64,000 nt of DNA from Charina bottae (GCA_023362775.1 JALMGJ010000016.1:5259001-5323000); one strand, 5' to 3'; positions 44,248 to 55,565 are shown, numbered from the stretch's first letter. Notes: generated by a model not told the origin, from the letters alone. Numbers and translations are program-made.

Positions 44248-44772
44248 TTGGTTGGTTTATGTGCTACAGTGATGCCATGTGGTTGTGGCATCACTGTAGC
44301 ACACAAACCAACCAAAACCCTTCAGAACATTGTAAGTAAACCAAAAGACCCAGTAGCCCAAGAAGAAAAAACAGGAGTTATCTACAACATACAGTGTAAG
44401 GACTGTAACAGCCACTATGTAGGACAGACTGGCAGAAGACTAGCAGAACGCATCCATGAACACCAACTAGCAGTCAGAAGACATGATGAAAAGTCCTTAA
44501 TCTCACAACACAAGGACAGACTTAACCATACTTTCAAATGGGAAACTCTGAGCATATTAAACCAAGCCAAATCCAAAAATGCTAGAGAATTCCTGGAAGC
44601 TTGGCACTCAGACAAAGCAGCCATCAACAGACACATAGAGGTAAACAACATTTACATACCATTCATAAGAGACAATAGAACACCTCTTGGCCAGCAATCT
44701 ACAACAAGATATGCAAAGATTAACAGCAAGGTTAGCAGCAGAGGAGCAATCAAACAACACAATAGACCCTAA
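44248..44772 (+). pseudogene. Penelope GIY-YIG endonuclease domain
   Basis: The open frame includes GVIYNIQCKDCNSHYVGQTG with RRLAERIHEH, the GIY-YIG signature (G-V-I-Y ... Y-V-G-Q-T), plus the conserved Arg and downstream Glu/His region. In Penelope-like elements this domain follows the reverse transcriptase and cuts the target. Cys pairs in CKDC fit the zinc-binding insert of Penelope nucleases. The reverse transcriptase is absent. The first codons come from the hairpin turn, and the C-terminal part runs into the terminal repeat. The mirrored minus-strand frame 44315-43998 is the inverted copy. Confidence 0.88.
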
Positions 44773-44882
44773 TCAAGGAACTATTAATTCAGTCAATCAA
44801 CCAAGCAGCACACAACAACCCAATCAAGGTACTACCAAGGAGAGTACAACACCCCCACCCCCACAGGCAGGACAAGCCAGGG

Positions 44883-44890
44883 TATATAAA
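44883..44890 (+). promoter_or_regulatory. TATA-like box in the Penelope terminal repeat
   Basis: TATATAAA about 30 bp before the hammerhead, the same arrangement as at 31302-31309. Confidence 0.45.
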
Positions 44891-44919
44891 CAGAGAGCAA
44901 GTTCCACTCCCTTTTCGCA

Positions 44920-44953
44920 CTGAAGATGTTGCCTAGCCTGGCAATGAAACGTC
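44920..44953 (+). ncRNA. hammerhead ribozyme motif, best-preserved copy
   Basis: CTGAAGA at 44920-44926, stem II TTGCC / GGCAA closed by TAGCCT, GAAAC at 44946-44950, then GTC. All core boxes of a minimal hammerhead are present. Known Penelope hammerheads have this order; self-cleavage is expected but not shown here. Confidence 0.7.
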
Positions 44954-44998
44954 TGCAAGAAAACAACAAGGCTCAGAGAGCACCAAGGACTCCACTTA

Positions 44999-45576
44999 CA
45001 TATCTATCATGCTGTTCTACTTCAGGTAAGCAGTATTGTGCAAACTGCAGAAGAAACGTAAGAAATAGTAAGCAAAGAAAGTAAGGATATGAAATTTAAA
45101 AAAAGAAAGAAAATATAGATAAACCAATTTACTCCAAAACTATTCACCGTATCTATGTGAATGTTTTATCTTTGTTTCTACCGTATCCATACCTGATTCA
45201 AAATTGTCTTTTGTTCTTTAAACTTCTCATCTCCATAAGACAGAATGAATGACAGAATACAGAATAGAGTCATAGGAGACATCTTATAGGGCATTGGGGA
45301 AGCCAAAACAAGGGCCTTGGGCACTGCACAGAGCTGGAATGCAGGTTAGCAATCCCTAAATTGGAAGATAATATGGTTTCATTGCTAGTGCTGAAATAAG
45401 ATTCAGTTGCCAGCTAGGTTGGCTGTTGAACATCAGAAAGCCACTTTGGCCATTGCTTGAGTCCTTCAAATGAACCTGGAAGAAAAACATGGATTTGGAG
45501 AGGCTGGGAAAACACAAATTAGAACTGCACTGAAAAGTGTAAGTATCCCTTTTCTTATGTCCTGTGCAAAAAAAAT
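44999..45576. other. no recognised feature
   Basis: Nothing recognised. Confidence 0.35.
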
Positions 45577-46497
45577 TACAGCTATTTTCTTTTTTTTAAT
45601 AGTAAATTTTATTAGGTTTCAAGAAAAGAATAAAAACTACAAAAACAAAAAACTACAAAGAAAGAAAAAAAACTAAAAAAGTGCAGAAACACAAGAGATT
45701 TTTTTTAATTTTAAAAATATGTGGCTTCCGACTTTTAACAGCAAGGATATACATAATTTCCATAATCAATCTCTTACTCTATATTAAACCAAAACACATT
45801 ATTTCTATATGTCATTCCACTTTATCACATAATAAAAATCACTAAGTATAGTTACTCCTCCCCCTTATATTAAAATAAAGGAATAATATATTTATTATTA
45901 AGGGGGCGCGGTAGTGTAATAAGAAGTTGCGTGGAGTTCTGGTACTACCATCCCAGAATTCCTACAAAAATTAACCAGAGCAGTTACATATCCCCACAAT
46001 GTGCACAGAGTTTCCTCTTAAAAGAATCAAACAGCCCAACTGCCCCCCTCAAAGATTCCAGGTTCTTTGCATGGCATTCCACCAGGAGACTGATTTTACT
46101 TATGGCTTGCAGATCACTCTCTCCCTTAGATTTCTCCAACTCCATTATACAATCTTCATCCAGCATCTCAATAAAAATCCCCATCTCAGTCTTAAAAAAG
46201 ACCTTTCTATTGCTCTTAAATTCCTCAATTTCATCCACCACATCCCCAACCTGATGGAACATTTTAGATCTCATATTTTCCACAATGTCATGTAGGAAAA
46301 CATGTAGGAAAATGCTAATATCTTCAAATTTAATACAAAAATAATAACAGGAAGACAATTGTTTACTCTCAATCTTTGGAATTTTCTTTGGAAGGAAAAA
46401 AAAATCCAAAACTTAAAATATTTTTTTAAAAAAAAAGTAATCCCCAAAATAATGCTAAGCATCAAGAGAACGAGCTTCTTCTCGCTGTAGAAAGCCT

Positions 46498-46853
46498 CTC
46501 TTGGGGTAAAGGTAAAGGTAAAGGTTTCCCCCGCACATTTGTGCAGTTGTGTCCGACTCTAGGGGCTGGAGCTCATCTCCATTTGTTAGCCAAAGAGCCA
46601 GCGTTGTCTGAAGACGCTTCCATGGTCATGTGGCCGGCATGACGCCTGCGGAACGCTGTTACCTGCCCACCGATGTGGTACCTATTAATCTACTTGCATT
46701 TGCATGCTTTTGAATTGCTAGGTTGGCAAGATCTGGGGCGAGTGCGGGAGCTCACTCCGTCATGCTGGGCTAGGGATTCGAACCTCTGAACTTGCGATCT
46801 TCCGATCGACAAGCCTGGCATCTTACCCGCTTAGCCACCACACCACTCTTGGG
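46498..46853. repeat. target-site duplication pair of the nested SINE
   Basis: CTCTTGGG at 46498-46505 and at 46846-46853. The right copy overlaps the left duplication of the L1. Confidence 0.75.
46506..46845 (-). mobile_element. Sauria-type SINE
   Basis: Minus-strand SINE with head at 46845 and the repeated tail complement 'gtaaaggtaaaggtaaagg' at its left. B-box on the minus strand: GGTTCGAATCC. It inserted in the older minus-strand element. Confidence 0.92.
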
Positions 46854-46867
46854 AAACATATACTTTA

Positions 46868-48431
46868 CACAAGAAATCAAAGATGCAATCAAAAGATTAA
46901 AAACAGGGAAAACACCAGGAAATGATGGTTTTATAGCCGAATATTACAAAAAATTTCAAGAACATCTAATTAATCCATTAAAAATTCTATTCAATTCAAT
47001 ACTACAAGGGGCAGATATACCAATATCATGGAGAGAAGCAAATATTGTACTAATACCAAAAGAAAACCAAGACTTAACAGAATGTAAGAATTATAGGCCA
47101 ATTTCCTTACTAAACAATGATTACAAAATATTTGCCATCATTCTTGCTGAAAGGTTAAAAAAAAATTACAGAAAATTATTAATCAAGATCAAAATGGTTT
47201 CTTACCAAACAGACAAATAAAAGAAAATATAAGACATGTGATCAATCTAATTGAATACGCAAACGTTCATAACGAAAAACCAATAATGTTATTATTTCTA
47301 GATGCGGAGAAAGCTTTCGATAACGTTAATTTGGAATTTATGTTTAAAGTACTAGAAAATAGAAACTTTGGGGAAAAATTTATAAAAGCAATAAGAGCAA
47401 TATATAAGACTCAAAAAGCAAGAATAATGGTAAACGAAGAAGAAACCCAAGAATGTACAATAACAAAAGGCACAAGACAAGGCTGTCCCATTTCACCATT
47501 ATTATTCATATTGGTTCTAGAAGTATTACTGGAAGAAATCAGGAAAGATCAAAATATAGAAGGGATCAAGGTAAAACAGGATAATCATAAACTAAAGGCC
47601 TTCGCAGATGATCTAGTAATAACAATACAAAACCCAAGAAATACAATAGAAAAATTAATTTTAAAATTACAAGAATATGGCGATATATCAGGATTTAAAA
47701 TTAATATGCAGAAAACCAAAATGATAAATTTAAATATGACAAAAGAAGAAAAAAGTCAATTAGAACAAATAACAGGATTTCAAAATGTCAGAAAATTAAA
47801 ATATTTAGGAATACAATTAACAGATAACTTAGATTTGTATAAAAATAACTATGAAAATTTATGGAAAGAAATTAAAAAAGATCTTGAAAAATGGGCAAAT
47901 TTACAGTTATCATTACTGGGGAGAATTGCTACAATAAAAATGAATATACTACCAAGATTTTTGTATTTGTTCCAAACAATCCTGATTATGATTAAAAACC
48001 AAATTTTTATAAAATGGCAAAAAGAAATATCCAAATTTATATGGCAAAAGAAAAAAACTAGAATAAAATTAAAATATTTACAAGACACAAAAGATAGAGG
48101 GGGATTAGCAATGCCAGACCTTAAATTATATTATGAAACATGCGGCCTAATATGGATTAAAGATTGGATAACTAGAAAAACTAAAGAACTAAAACTAGAA
48201 AATGAAAAATTACTGAATTTAGAAGGACACGACAATAGATATGGTTGGCATGGTTACATGTGGTATAATAAAAGCAAAATACATAAGGCATTTAATAACC
48301 ACATAATAAGAAAATCCTTGCTAAATATTTGGAACAAATATTTGGAACAAATACAAAAAAACACTATTACCAAATCTTCCACTATGGGTGTCAACCCAAG
48401 AGGCATGTACCAGATTAGGGAGTCAAAATAA
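46868..48431 (+). pseudogene. L1 ORF2 reverse transcriptase
   Basis: It starts within the fingers: IKDAIKRLKTGKTPGNDGFI, then ANIVLIPKENQDLTECKNYR with PISLL. A one-base slip in a run of A near 47160 shifts the frame; the correct frame resumes as NGFLPNRQIKENIRHVINL. The palm follows with LFLDAEKAFDNVN (motif A), GTRQGCPISPLLF (motif B) and AFADDLVI (FADD at 47601-47612). The thumb and C-terminal segments continue (KYLGIQLTDN, LPRFLYLFQTI). A second slip at an A-run near 48355 moves the frame again. Apart from these, the protein looks intact. Confidence 0.92.
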
Positions 48432-49293
48432 AAAAGAATATATAAGATATAAAAATTTGTTAAAATTTGAAGGAAATACTCAGAAACTTAAAACAAGGGA
48501 AGAACTAGAAAATGAAAATATAATATGTCATTGGTTTACGTATTTCCAATTAAAAGAGCAATATAAAATAGACGAAAAAAATTATCAATTTACAAAAATA
48601 GAAAATAATTGGGATAATATATTAGAAAAAGAGGAAGAACATTTAATTTCTAAAATATATAAAACATTACTGGAAGTGAAAACCAAGGACATAAAAATTA
48701 AAAAATACATGAAAAAATGGGAGGAAAATTTAGGAATTGAAATTACATATGAAGATTGGCAAGAAATCTGGGTCAAAAATATAAAATTTACTTTAAGTAA
48801 TGATTTAAGAGAAAACATGTATAAAATGATTTTTAGATGGTACATGTCTCCTGAGGTGTTATTTAAATCAAAAATGAGTAACTCTATTTTATGTTGGAAA
48901 TGCAAAAACAAAAGGGGTTCTTTCTACCATGTATGGTGGCTATGTGAAAAAGCAAAAAAATATTGGGTCAAAATACATAAATATGTATGTAAAATATTCG
49001 ACAAAGAAATAAGAATGAGACCAGAATTATATTTATTGGGTAAAATTGAAGACAATATAAATAAAAAACAAAAGGTTTTATTTCAGTATCTAAGTACAGC
49101 TGCAAGGATAAAATACGCCCAATACTGGAAACAAGAAAATATTCCAACAAAAGAAGAATGGATTATAAAAGTAATGGATTTAATGCAAACAGACAAATTA
49201 ACAAATTTAATAAAAGGAAAAGAAATGGGGAAGTATAATGAAACATGGGACCCCTTCATAAAATATATTCAAAAAGAATATAACATTAAATAG
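48388..49293 (+). pseudogene. L1 ORF2 C-terminal domain
   Basis: This frame continues ORF2 after the second slip (in frame from about 48365). It contains ICHWFTYFQL, then the cysteine knuckle CWKCKNKRG...H..WWLC, and ends QKEYNIK then stop. The last 205 residues align without gaps to 5574-6206. The listed start Met is not a biological start. Confidence 0.92.
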
Positions 49294-49299
49294 AGAACA

Positions 49300-49330
<31 letters not shown>

Positions 49331-50227
49331 GTACAAATAAAGAAGGGGCGAAGGGAAAAAAAAGAGGTATAAGAAGAGAAAAATGTAAATCAAGTATTTA
49401 CAAGAATTTTTTTTTTGTTAAGAAAACTGGAAGAATTTTAATAGAGTGTATGTATGTATTATATATTATAAAACAAAGATTTAAACTTAAGATTGAATTT
49501 GATACAAATATATAAATAAATAAATAATATAATGTAAAGAAAGGGAGAAAAAGAATGATAAATATATATAAAGTAAGAAGAAAAAGAAAGGATTAGGTTA
49601 GAAAGAAAAAGAGGATAGAAAGGGTGAAAAGGGAAAGAAAGATAGGAAAAGAAGATAGAGCAGAAGAGAAGAGAGAGAAGAGGTTAGAGAGAGAAAGAGG
49701 GAGTATGAGAGAAGATATTAGAGAGAATGAGAAGGTCAAATAAAAATAAAAAAAAGAAGAAGAAGAAGAAGAAGAAAGGAATGGATGAAAGGATAAAAGG
49801 AAGAATAAAAATGAAAGATAAAGGAAAGGAAAAGAGAGAGATGGGAGGGTTAGAAAGAGTGAGTAAGGTAAGTGAGAGAAGAGATTAGAGAGAGAGAGAG
49901 AAAGGGTTAAAAAAGAAGAAGGGAATGGATGAAAGAAAAGGAGTTAAAGGAAGAATCAAAAGGAAAGGAAAGGGAAAGGAATAGATAGAGAGAGAATAGG
50001 TTAGAAGAGATTGAAAGATAAAGGAGAGAAAAGATTAGAGACAAAAAAAGAAGGATACATTGTATTAAATATAATAAAAATAATTATATAAAATCAAATG
50101 TAAATATATATACATAAATGTAACCATTGTTATGTGTTATATATGATCATTGTTATGTGTTATATGTTTTGTTTATGTTTTATGTTGAATGTAATAAAAA
50201 AAAATTATATCTGCAAAAAAAAAAAAA
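49294..50227 (+). repeat. L1 3' UTR with (AAT)n, polypurine tract and poly(A)
   Basis: An (AAT)n run (49303-49330), a long A/G-only stretch (about 49520-50055) and a terminal A run (50214-50227). Same order as 6207-7158. Confidence 0.88.
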
Positions 50228-50583
50228 GGAAACATATACTTTAAAAAATATATAAATTGGTGATTTAGAAATGGGGTTGCCAGTCTTAGTGTCCCTTTAA
50301 GGCTACAGCACGGCTTGGAAATGGTGACATCCCAACCTCCTGGCTGCTCTTACCAGTCGAGCGCGAAACACTGTTTGCAATCTTCTGGCTGCAAGCAGCC
50401 GTCCGGAGGATAGATGGGATGATTCCAGGTATTCGACTTGATCCGGAGAATGTTTCTGTGCTTCAGGAAAACCTGCCTGAGCCCGAAAAAGTTACCCCGT
50501 TGTCAGCTCCACCCGCTGAACCAGCGGGCACAGCCGTTCAGTCTGCCATTGCTACCAGAAGCCAAAAATACAGCTATTTTCTT

Positions 50584-52369
50584 GAATGCAATGCATTGTT
50601 TTCCAGAATGTTTCTAAGGAATTAGCACGATTCTTTTCACTATAATATAATATCACCCTTTTCAACACATATTGCTTTTGTTGGTTCTAACAAAGAAATC
50701 TAAAAGTTCAAAGTATGTCTCCATAGAGAAAGATGCTTCAGTTTATGTGAGATGGATTGTTGGAAACTGAAGTGAATTTAGATTTATCAAAGAAGGCACA
50801 TCTAAAATCAGTATTCCTACTTACTCCTTAGTATGGTTCCCTGCACTATTATCTAATTCTACTGGATCCAGAGCTATGGAGAAAGCCCTTTCCATCACAA
50901 AAGGCAAACTCATCCCAGAGATGAAATACTGAAAGCCATTTTCCCCACTTTCCTTTTAATGATAAAAGATTTTAGGATTGTTGAAAAAGCAACTCAGAGT
51001 AAAAGCAGTTCATAGGCCTCTTTTCTCTCCCAGTCCTTCATCACAGCTGAAGGAACAGGAGAGGCAGAGAAAAACAAAAGAGAGAGAGAGAGAAACAGGA
51101 AAAAAGAATGAACTATAATTTAGTTGTATATGCAGGAAAGACAAAAAGCACATGTCTGCTGTATCCTTATCTTTCACCTCTTCCTTGAAGTGTAACATAA
51201 TCAGGATACAAAGGGAAGGACTTGCAGAACTGTTTGCTTTTCCATCCAGATATTGAGCAGCAAGCAAACAGCAGAAGGGTACTTTCCATTTAGCTCTGCC
51301 TGCCCTAATACTGATTATGTACAAGCTTAGATGGGATTACAAGAAACCCACTGACATTTTTCCAAATCAACAAAATAAAACTTGTCAACGGCTGTGTATT
51401 AGGTATTACATGGCTGAAATACAATTGAATTAAATCACTGCTGATTATAGCTATACATATGAGACTCAATATTTTCTGGTTTTAATGGTTGCTGAACAGA
51501 TGCATCAATACAATGGATTTTAAAGCTCAGCCGACATGTATTTTTCCAAAAATTGACAAGTGGATATATATTTATTTGATGAAACTAGTAAGCCATCTCA
51601 GAAATATAACCAGTCCATTATTTTTGCATGTAGCTTTCCATAGGGTGTGATTTGTCACGGGTGGCAGCATGCACGTAAGAACCGTTAAACTAGTTCTGGT
51701 AGGTGAAATATGGCATGAAGATTATGATCTCCATATTCAGTTGGAATGTCTACTGCAAACTACAATTGTAAAGCAGAGGTTAGTAAAAATGAATAAATCT
51801 TGAGGCCAAATTTAAAATAAGATGTCTGGGTTTAGTCATTCATCGTCACTAAGGCACATTGGAGACTGCATTATTCTGCAGAAAAAAAAAACAGAATGCG
51901 ATCATGCCAGAATGAAAAAATGCACTGAAGAGAATAAAGTAAGATAATGAAACATGAACATCTGACCTACTGTAACATGGAAGAACAGGCAGATCCATAC
52001 TTCAGCTGTGGAATGCTGTTCCCCTTATATTTTCTCCCTATAAAGCCTATTTTGCAGATCAGAAATCAGATAGACAGAAAGAGGACTCTTTTGCAAAACA
52101 GGAAACTCTAAAGTCTTGAACCCCACTCTTCTCAAGACTACATTCCCTTTTCTGGTTTATGAGCCAGAAAGTCTGTCTGTCTCTTTTTCTCACACACACG
52201 TACACACACTGCTTCTCTCTGTTCATCAAAACTGCAGATTCTTTGCCTGTATACGGCTGTCAGCTTCTCCATGCTCTGAAGGCTATCTCATTCCAAAAGC
52301 TGGAGAGGGGTTCCCAGTTATCAAGAGACCACCTTCTGTCATTATCTCCCATTGATTAAATACTATGGC
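50584..52369. other. no recognised feature
   Basis: Nothing recognised, apart from a short GAGA run near 51082. Confidence 0.35.
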
Positions 52370-52451
52370 TACCAGATATGGGGTGCAAAAATCCAAGTGA
52401 CCAATGGCAGAAAAATAGTTTGTGTTGTATGTATCCAGCCTGTATCTGGTA
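52370..52451. repeat. small MITE-like element with TACCAGATA ends
   Basis: TACCAGATATGG at the left and the complement of TACCAGATACAGG at the right form an inverted repeat around about 60 bp. 'aatccaagtgac' follows the left end, comparable with 'aatccagatgac' in the copy at 3961. No target duplication is certain. Confidence 0.4.
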
Positions 52452-53888
52452 ACTCTACTAAGTAACAGTCAGATGTCACTCCATTTAATAATAAATTCTA
52501 AGTGATGCATTTTGAAATGGAACTATAACCTGACCTATGAGCAAGAAGAGGGAATTATCACCATCTTCAGGGAAACATTGTGGTTTTGCAGGGAAGAAAA
52601 AGGATCACAAACTAAAAAAATAAAAGAGCAAAACCAGCTTACTCAGGATCTGGTTTATGTTGAATGCTGGTTAGAACAGAAAAATGGGAAAGTGTATCTG
52701 GAAGGAGTGTTTCCAGAATGCCCTGCTTAAGTTTCTTACAGGTTGTAGAATCCTGGAAGAAAACATGGCTAGATGGCAGGAATCTTGAATAAGGATATTA
52801 CAAATGGCAACATTTTGTTGTGGGACTCACTTGTTCAGATCTATTGTAAAGCAATTGGCTTTACAAAAGATTTTCAAGCACCAGCTGCTACGCCGTCATC
52901 TGTACTATTCTGTACAGATTCACACTAAAGGAACAATATTTCATCTGTGCATGAAGCATGGCAGAATTGATCACAGAATCCTTTTGTACAGTAGAGGCAT
53001 GCCCTGACTATATTTCAGAGCCTGAAAAGGAAACCTCACTACTTCATCCTTATTCTATTGGCATAATCTCGAGAGAAACAGAGAAATATGCTTGTTTTAA
53101 TGAAGTCTGATTTATATGTCATGCTCTGTTTTCCAACAAGTTACTGTTCATAAGCAGAACTCATTAAGAAAAGTAAGTGCCAGGGTATTTGTGGCACATA
53201 CACACCAACTTATGCTGTTGCAGACACACAACAATGTTTAGGGGCTTATTTGCATTTCTAACATGGAAGTGGGTGTCAAGATTCAGATAGGGTTAGAGCA
53301 GAAGAGATCAGGGCCAGTTTTAGACAAGTGCGGCACCCTTTCTAATGCATGATAGAAGTAGCCAGATGGGAAACTGCTGTCATAAATATCCCATAAGGCC
53401 CTAAAACATAAAATGGTGGCTTCTCGGCTATCCAAAACAATGGTTTCTGGACAGAATTAGCAGCAATATTCCTTGTTAAACTCTTGGAACTGTGCCTGAC
53501 TGATACATCAAAATTGCTTGGCTTTGTTGATAAGTATAAGGGCGTCTGTGGGCTAACCACACTACCTTGTCATATAGCAGCTTTTTCTCCCACTGAAATA
53601 AATAGATTTATTTCTGGTGAAAAATGTAGAGGGTTAGGCTTTGCAACCTGCAAAATGCTGTGCACCCCCTTGTCCTGGTTATCATGGTATAGTCCATGAA
53701 GACAAAAGGAGGCCGGCTTGCTCTCTTTAAGTGTGAGTAACACGGATAATTTTACTGCTTCTTATGCTTCCTTACCTCATTCCCTCATTCCCTGACTGGT
53801 AAACTTGTTTCTGAGGTTAAAAAAGAAAAGAGTATGGGCTCACACACAGCAAAATAAAACATGGTATCTTTTATGCTTTGGTTTTCAG
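52452..53888. other. no recognised feature
   Basis: No repeat or gene recognised. It may be intron if the candidate exon that follows is real. Confidence 0.3.
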
Positions 53889-53985
53889 ATTCCAACTGCT
53901 TTACGACAAAGACAGATTATGGTCAGACAGCTCTTTTTCACGGCTTCCGGGACGTTGGCTCCCCAGCTATAAAACCTGTCATAAA
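53889..53985 (+). CDS. candidate internal exon, unidentified gene
   Basis: A 97-nt block is bounded by a good acceptor ('cttttatgctttggttttcag' region ending at 53888) and a consensus donor GTGAGT (53986-53991). Two of three frames are open. The more protein-like one starts at 53891 and reads NCFTTKTDYGQTALFHGF then RDVGSPAIKPVIK (phase 1 in, phase 2 out). The block is richer in GC than its flanks. I do not recognise the protein, and no partner exon is visible within several kb, which would be normal for long reptile introns. It may be chance. Confidence 0.25.
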
Positions 53986-54226
53986 GTGAGTGATCTTGCT
54001 AGAGATAAAAATAGATTTTTATAGAGTCTGCAACCCTGTTATGATTTTCCATACCATAGAATGTGAGGTGTTTTAAATGACTTTTGGAGTGAGAGAAAAT
54101 ATTCTCTGATGGCATGAGAAAGGGGAGAAAAGTACTCCACAATTATGATGATTAGAAACTCTCCACATTTAAGATAATTAAACCATCATAATGGTTTAAT
54201 TCTCTGAATATTTCCACCTAGGAAAC

Positions 54227-54230
<4 letters not shown>

Positions 54231-54282
<52 letters not shown>
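54231..54282. repeat. tetranucleotide microsatellite (GACA)n
   Basis: About 13 near-perfect GACA units. Confidence 0.96.
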
Positions 54283-54317
54283 TTTAATTTTAAATAAATA
54301 CTGGCATTTATCTAGAG

Positions 54318-54664
54318 CAGGGCTTTCCAAAGTTTTCCCGCGGTGACACACCAACCGCCATTGGTGTGTCGCCGCGGGAAAACCCGGAAGCTCCGCCATT
54401 GCGGCAGCGTGCAAAAACCCGGAAGCGCTGCTGCTGCTTTCGGTTTTTGCGCGCCGCCATTGGTGTGTCGCCGCGGGGAAACCCGGAAGCTCCGCCATTG
54501 CGGCAGCGTGCAAAACCCCGGAAGCGCTGCTGCCGCTTTCGGTTTTTGCGCGCCGCCGTTGGTGTGTCGCCGCGGGAAAACCCGGAAGCGCTGATGATGA
54601 TCAGCGCTTCCGGGTTGTGTGGCGACACACTTTTGTGTCGCGACACACAGTTTGGAAAGCTCTG
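54318..54664. mobile_element. non-autonomous hAT element, family C, copy 2
   Basis: Ends CAGGGCTTTCCAAA and CAGAGCTTTCCAAA (inverted), identical to copy 1 at 35858. The 8-bp flanks are ATCTAGAG and ATATAGAG, a duplication with one mismatch. The 3' 48 bp ('ttttgtgtcgcgacacacag' and flanks) match copy 1 almost perfectly, while the centre is a different tandem array. Confidence 0.88.
54352..54590. repeat. 99-bp tandem repeat inside the hAT element
   Basis: TTGGTGTGTC starts at 54361, 54460 and 54559, an exact 99-bp period with about 2.4 copies. Because 99 is divisible by 3, every frame repeats and long artefactual frames appear. Confidence 0.9.
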
Positions 54665-54677
54665 ATATAGAGAGACA

Positions 54678-54905
54678 GAGACAGTATGGTCTTGTGATTA
54701 GGGTTTTGGGCTAGAAGCAGAAAGAGCCAGGTTTTAGTCTCACTCTCAGTCACAGAATTACTAGGTGATTTGGGGCTAGTGATTCTTTCTCAGCCCAACC
54801 TCCCTCACAGGGTTGTTGTTGAGGGGGAAAAATGGCAAGAGGAAGAGCTATGTATACTGCTTTGACCTTCTGAATAAAAAGCAGGATATATTTTTTTAAA
54901 AATAA
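54678..54905 (+). mobile_element. MIR-like tRNA-derived SINE
   Basis: A degenerate tRNA-like head ('agtatggtcttgtgattagg') is followed by 'ggctagtgattctttctcag', 'cccaacctccctcacagggt' and 'tgttgttgaggg', then an A-rich tail. The order matches the SINE at 61112-61373 and resembles MIR/CORE-type SINEs. Confidence 0.7.
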
Positions 54906-55565
54906 TACATTTAATCTAGGGCTTCCCCAGCATTGTTTATGTTAGTTGAAATATTCATTATCCTCAGGACTACAGAGATATATTCTACATGCCAACATAG
55001 TCTATTTTTTTAAACAGGAACTAAAGACAAATGTAGAAGATCTTTTTAAAAAGAGGAATGCAGCAGCGGAGTAGCAGAGAGAGTGAGGGGGAAATCTTCC
55101 AGATTCAATCTCTGGCATTTCTAGTTATACCCCCTTTTTTTGGGTGGGGGGAATCTTATATCATAGGGATTGAAAGGACATCTCCTAGCTGGAGTATTAT
55201 TGACAATTTGAGAAGACAGTACTGTACCACATTTAGGGACTATTTTCTTACTCAGCTCAGTTTATCTGCTTATTACAATTATATAGAGAGGACATCTTTC
55301 AGTCCCAAATCTATTGGGATGAGAGCACTCACTATTGCCACAAGAAGACTATGGGTCTTTCTACTGACAAAAGATTTTTGTTCCTTGTCCTTCTTGGCAA
55401 TTCTGATGCCAGAAGGGCTAGGAAAAGGTTTCAAGGCTATGAGAGGCAAATTACAATCTATCGGTTTATCGTAATTATTTGCACAGAATATTTTATTTCT
55501 TCCTTTCTGTATAGGGCTGAAATTATGAGAAAAGATGCTGTATACAAATTTATGGAAAATAAATA
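54906..55565. other. no recognised feature; 138-codon open frame at 55058-55474
   Basis: The plus frame at 55058-55474 is open for 138 codons but has no signal peptide, domain or composition unlike chance. I see no promoter or splice support. Confidence 0.3.

Larger units (their letters stand above)
44091..44998 (+). mobile_element. Penelope-like element with GIY-YIG endonuclease, 5'-inverted, type 2
   Basis: The plus-strand part (about 44281-44998) holds the 3' end of the Penelope coding region with its GIY-YIG nuclease and the type 2 terminal repeat. The left part (44091-44277) is the reverse complement of about 44284-44470, so the element begins with an inverted copy of its own coding sequence around a small loop near 44280. 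The end ...ACTCCAC at 44998 matches the terminal repeat at 31412. I did not find a clear target duplication. Confidence 0.85.
46868..50227 (+). mobile_element. L1 LINE, 5'-truncated, young
   Basis: 3.36 kb bounded by a perfect 16-bp duplication GGAAACATATACTTTA (46852-46867 and 50228-50243). It holds ORF2 from the start of the reverse transcriptase to its stop, a purine-rich 3' UTR and a poly(A) tail. Its last 1.5 kb is closely matched by the L1 at 5574-7158. It lacks the endonuclease because of 5' truncation. Both frame breaks fall at A-runs. Confidence 0.95.
45592..50568 (-). mobile_element. L1-mobilised element (minus), interrupted by SINE and L1
   Basis: A 15-bp duplication TACAGCTATTTTCTT (45577-45591 and 50569-50583) flanks the whole block. 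The left end is a T run with AATAAA on the minus strand nearby, i.e. a poly(A) tail. The right part (50244-50568) is GC-richer, like a 5' UTR. Without the nested inserts it is about 1.2 kb. It may be an internally deleted L1 or a processed transcript. The minus-strand frame 46409-45984 (141 codons, acidic, with KFEDISIF and VVDEIEEFKSN) shows no domain I can name. Confidence 0.7.

Noticed and set aside
44148..44339. Small hydrophobic protein
   Set aside because: Lies across the turn of the Penelope hairpin and is an antisense reading of the nuclease coding sequence.
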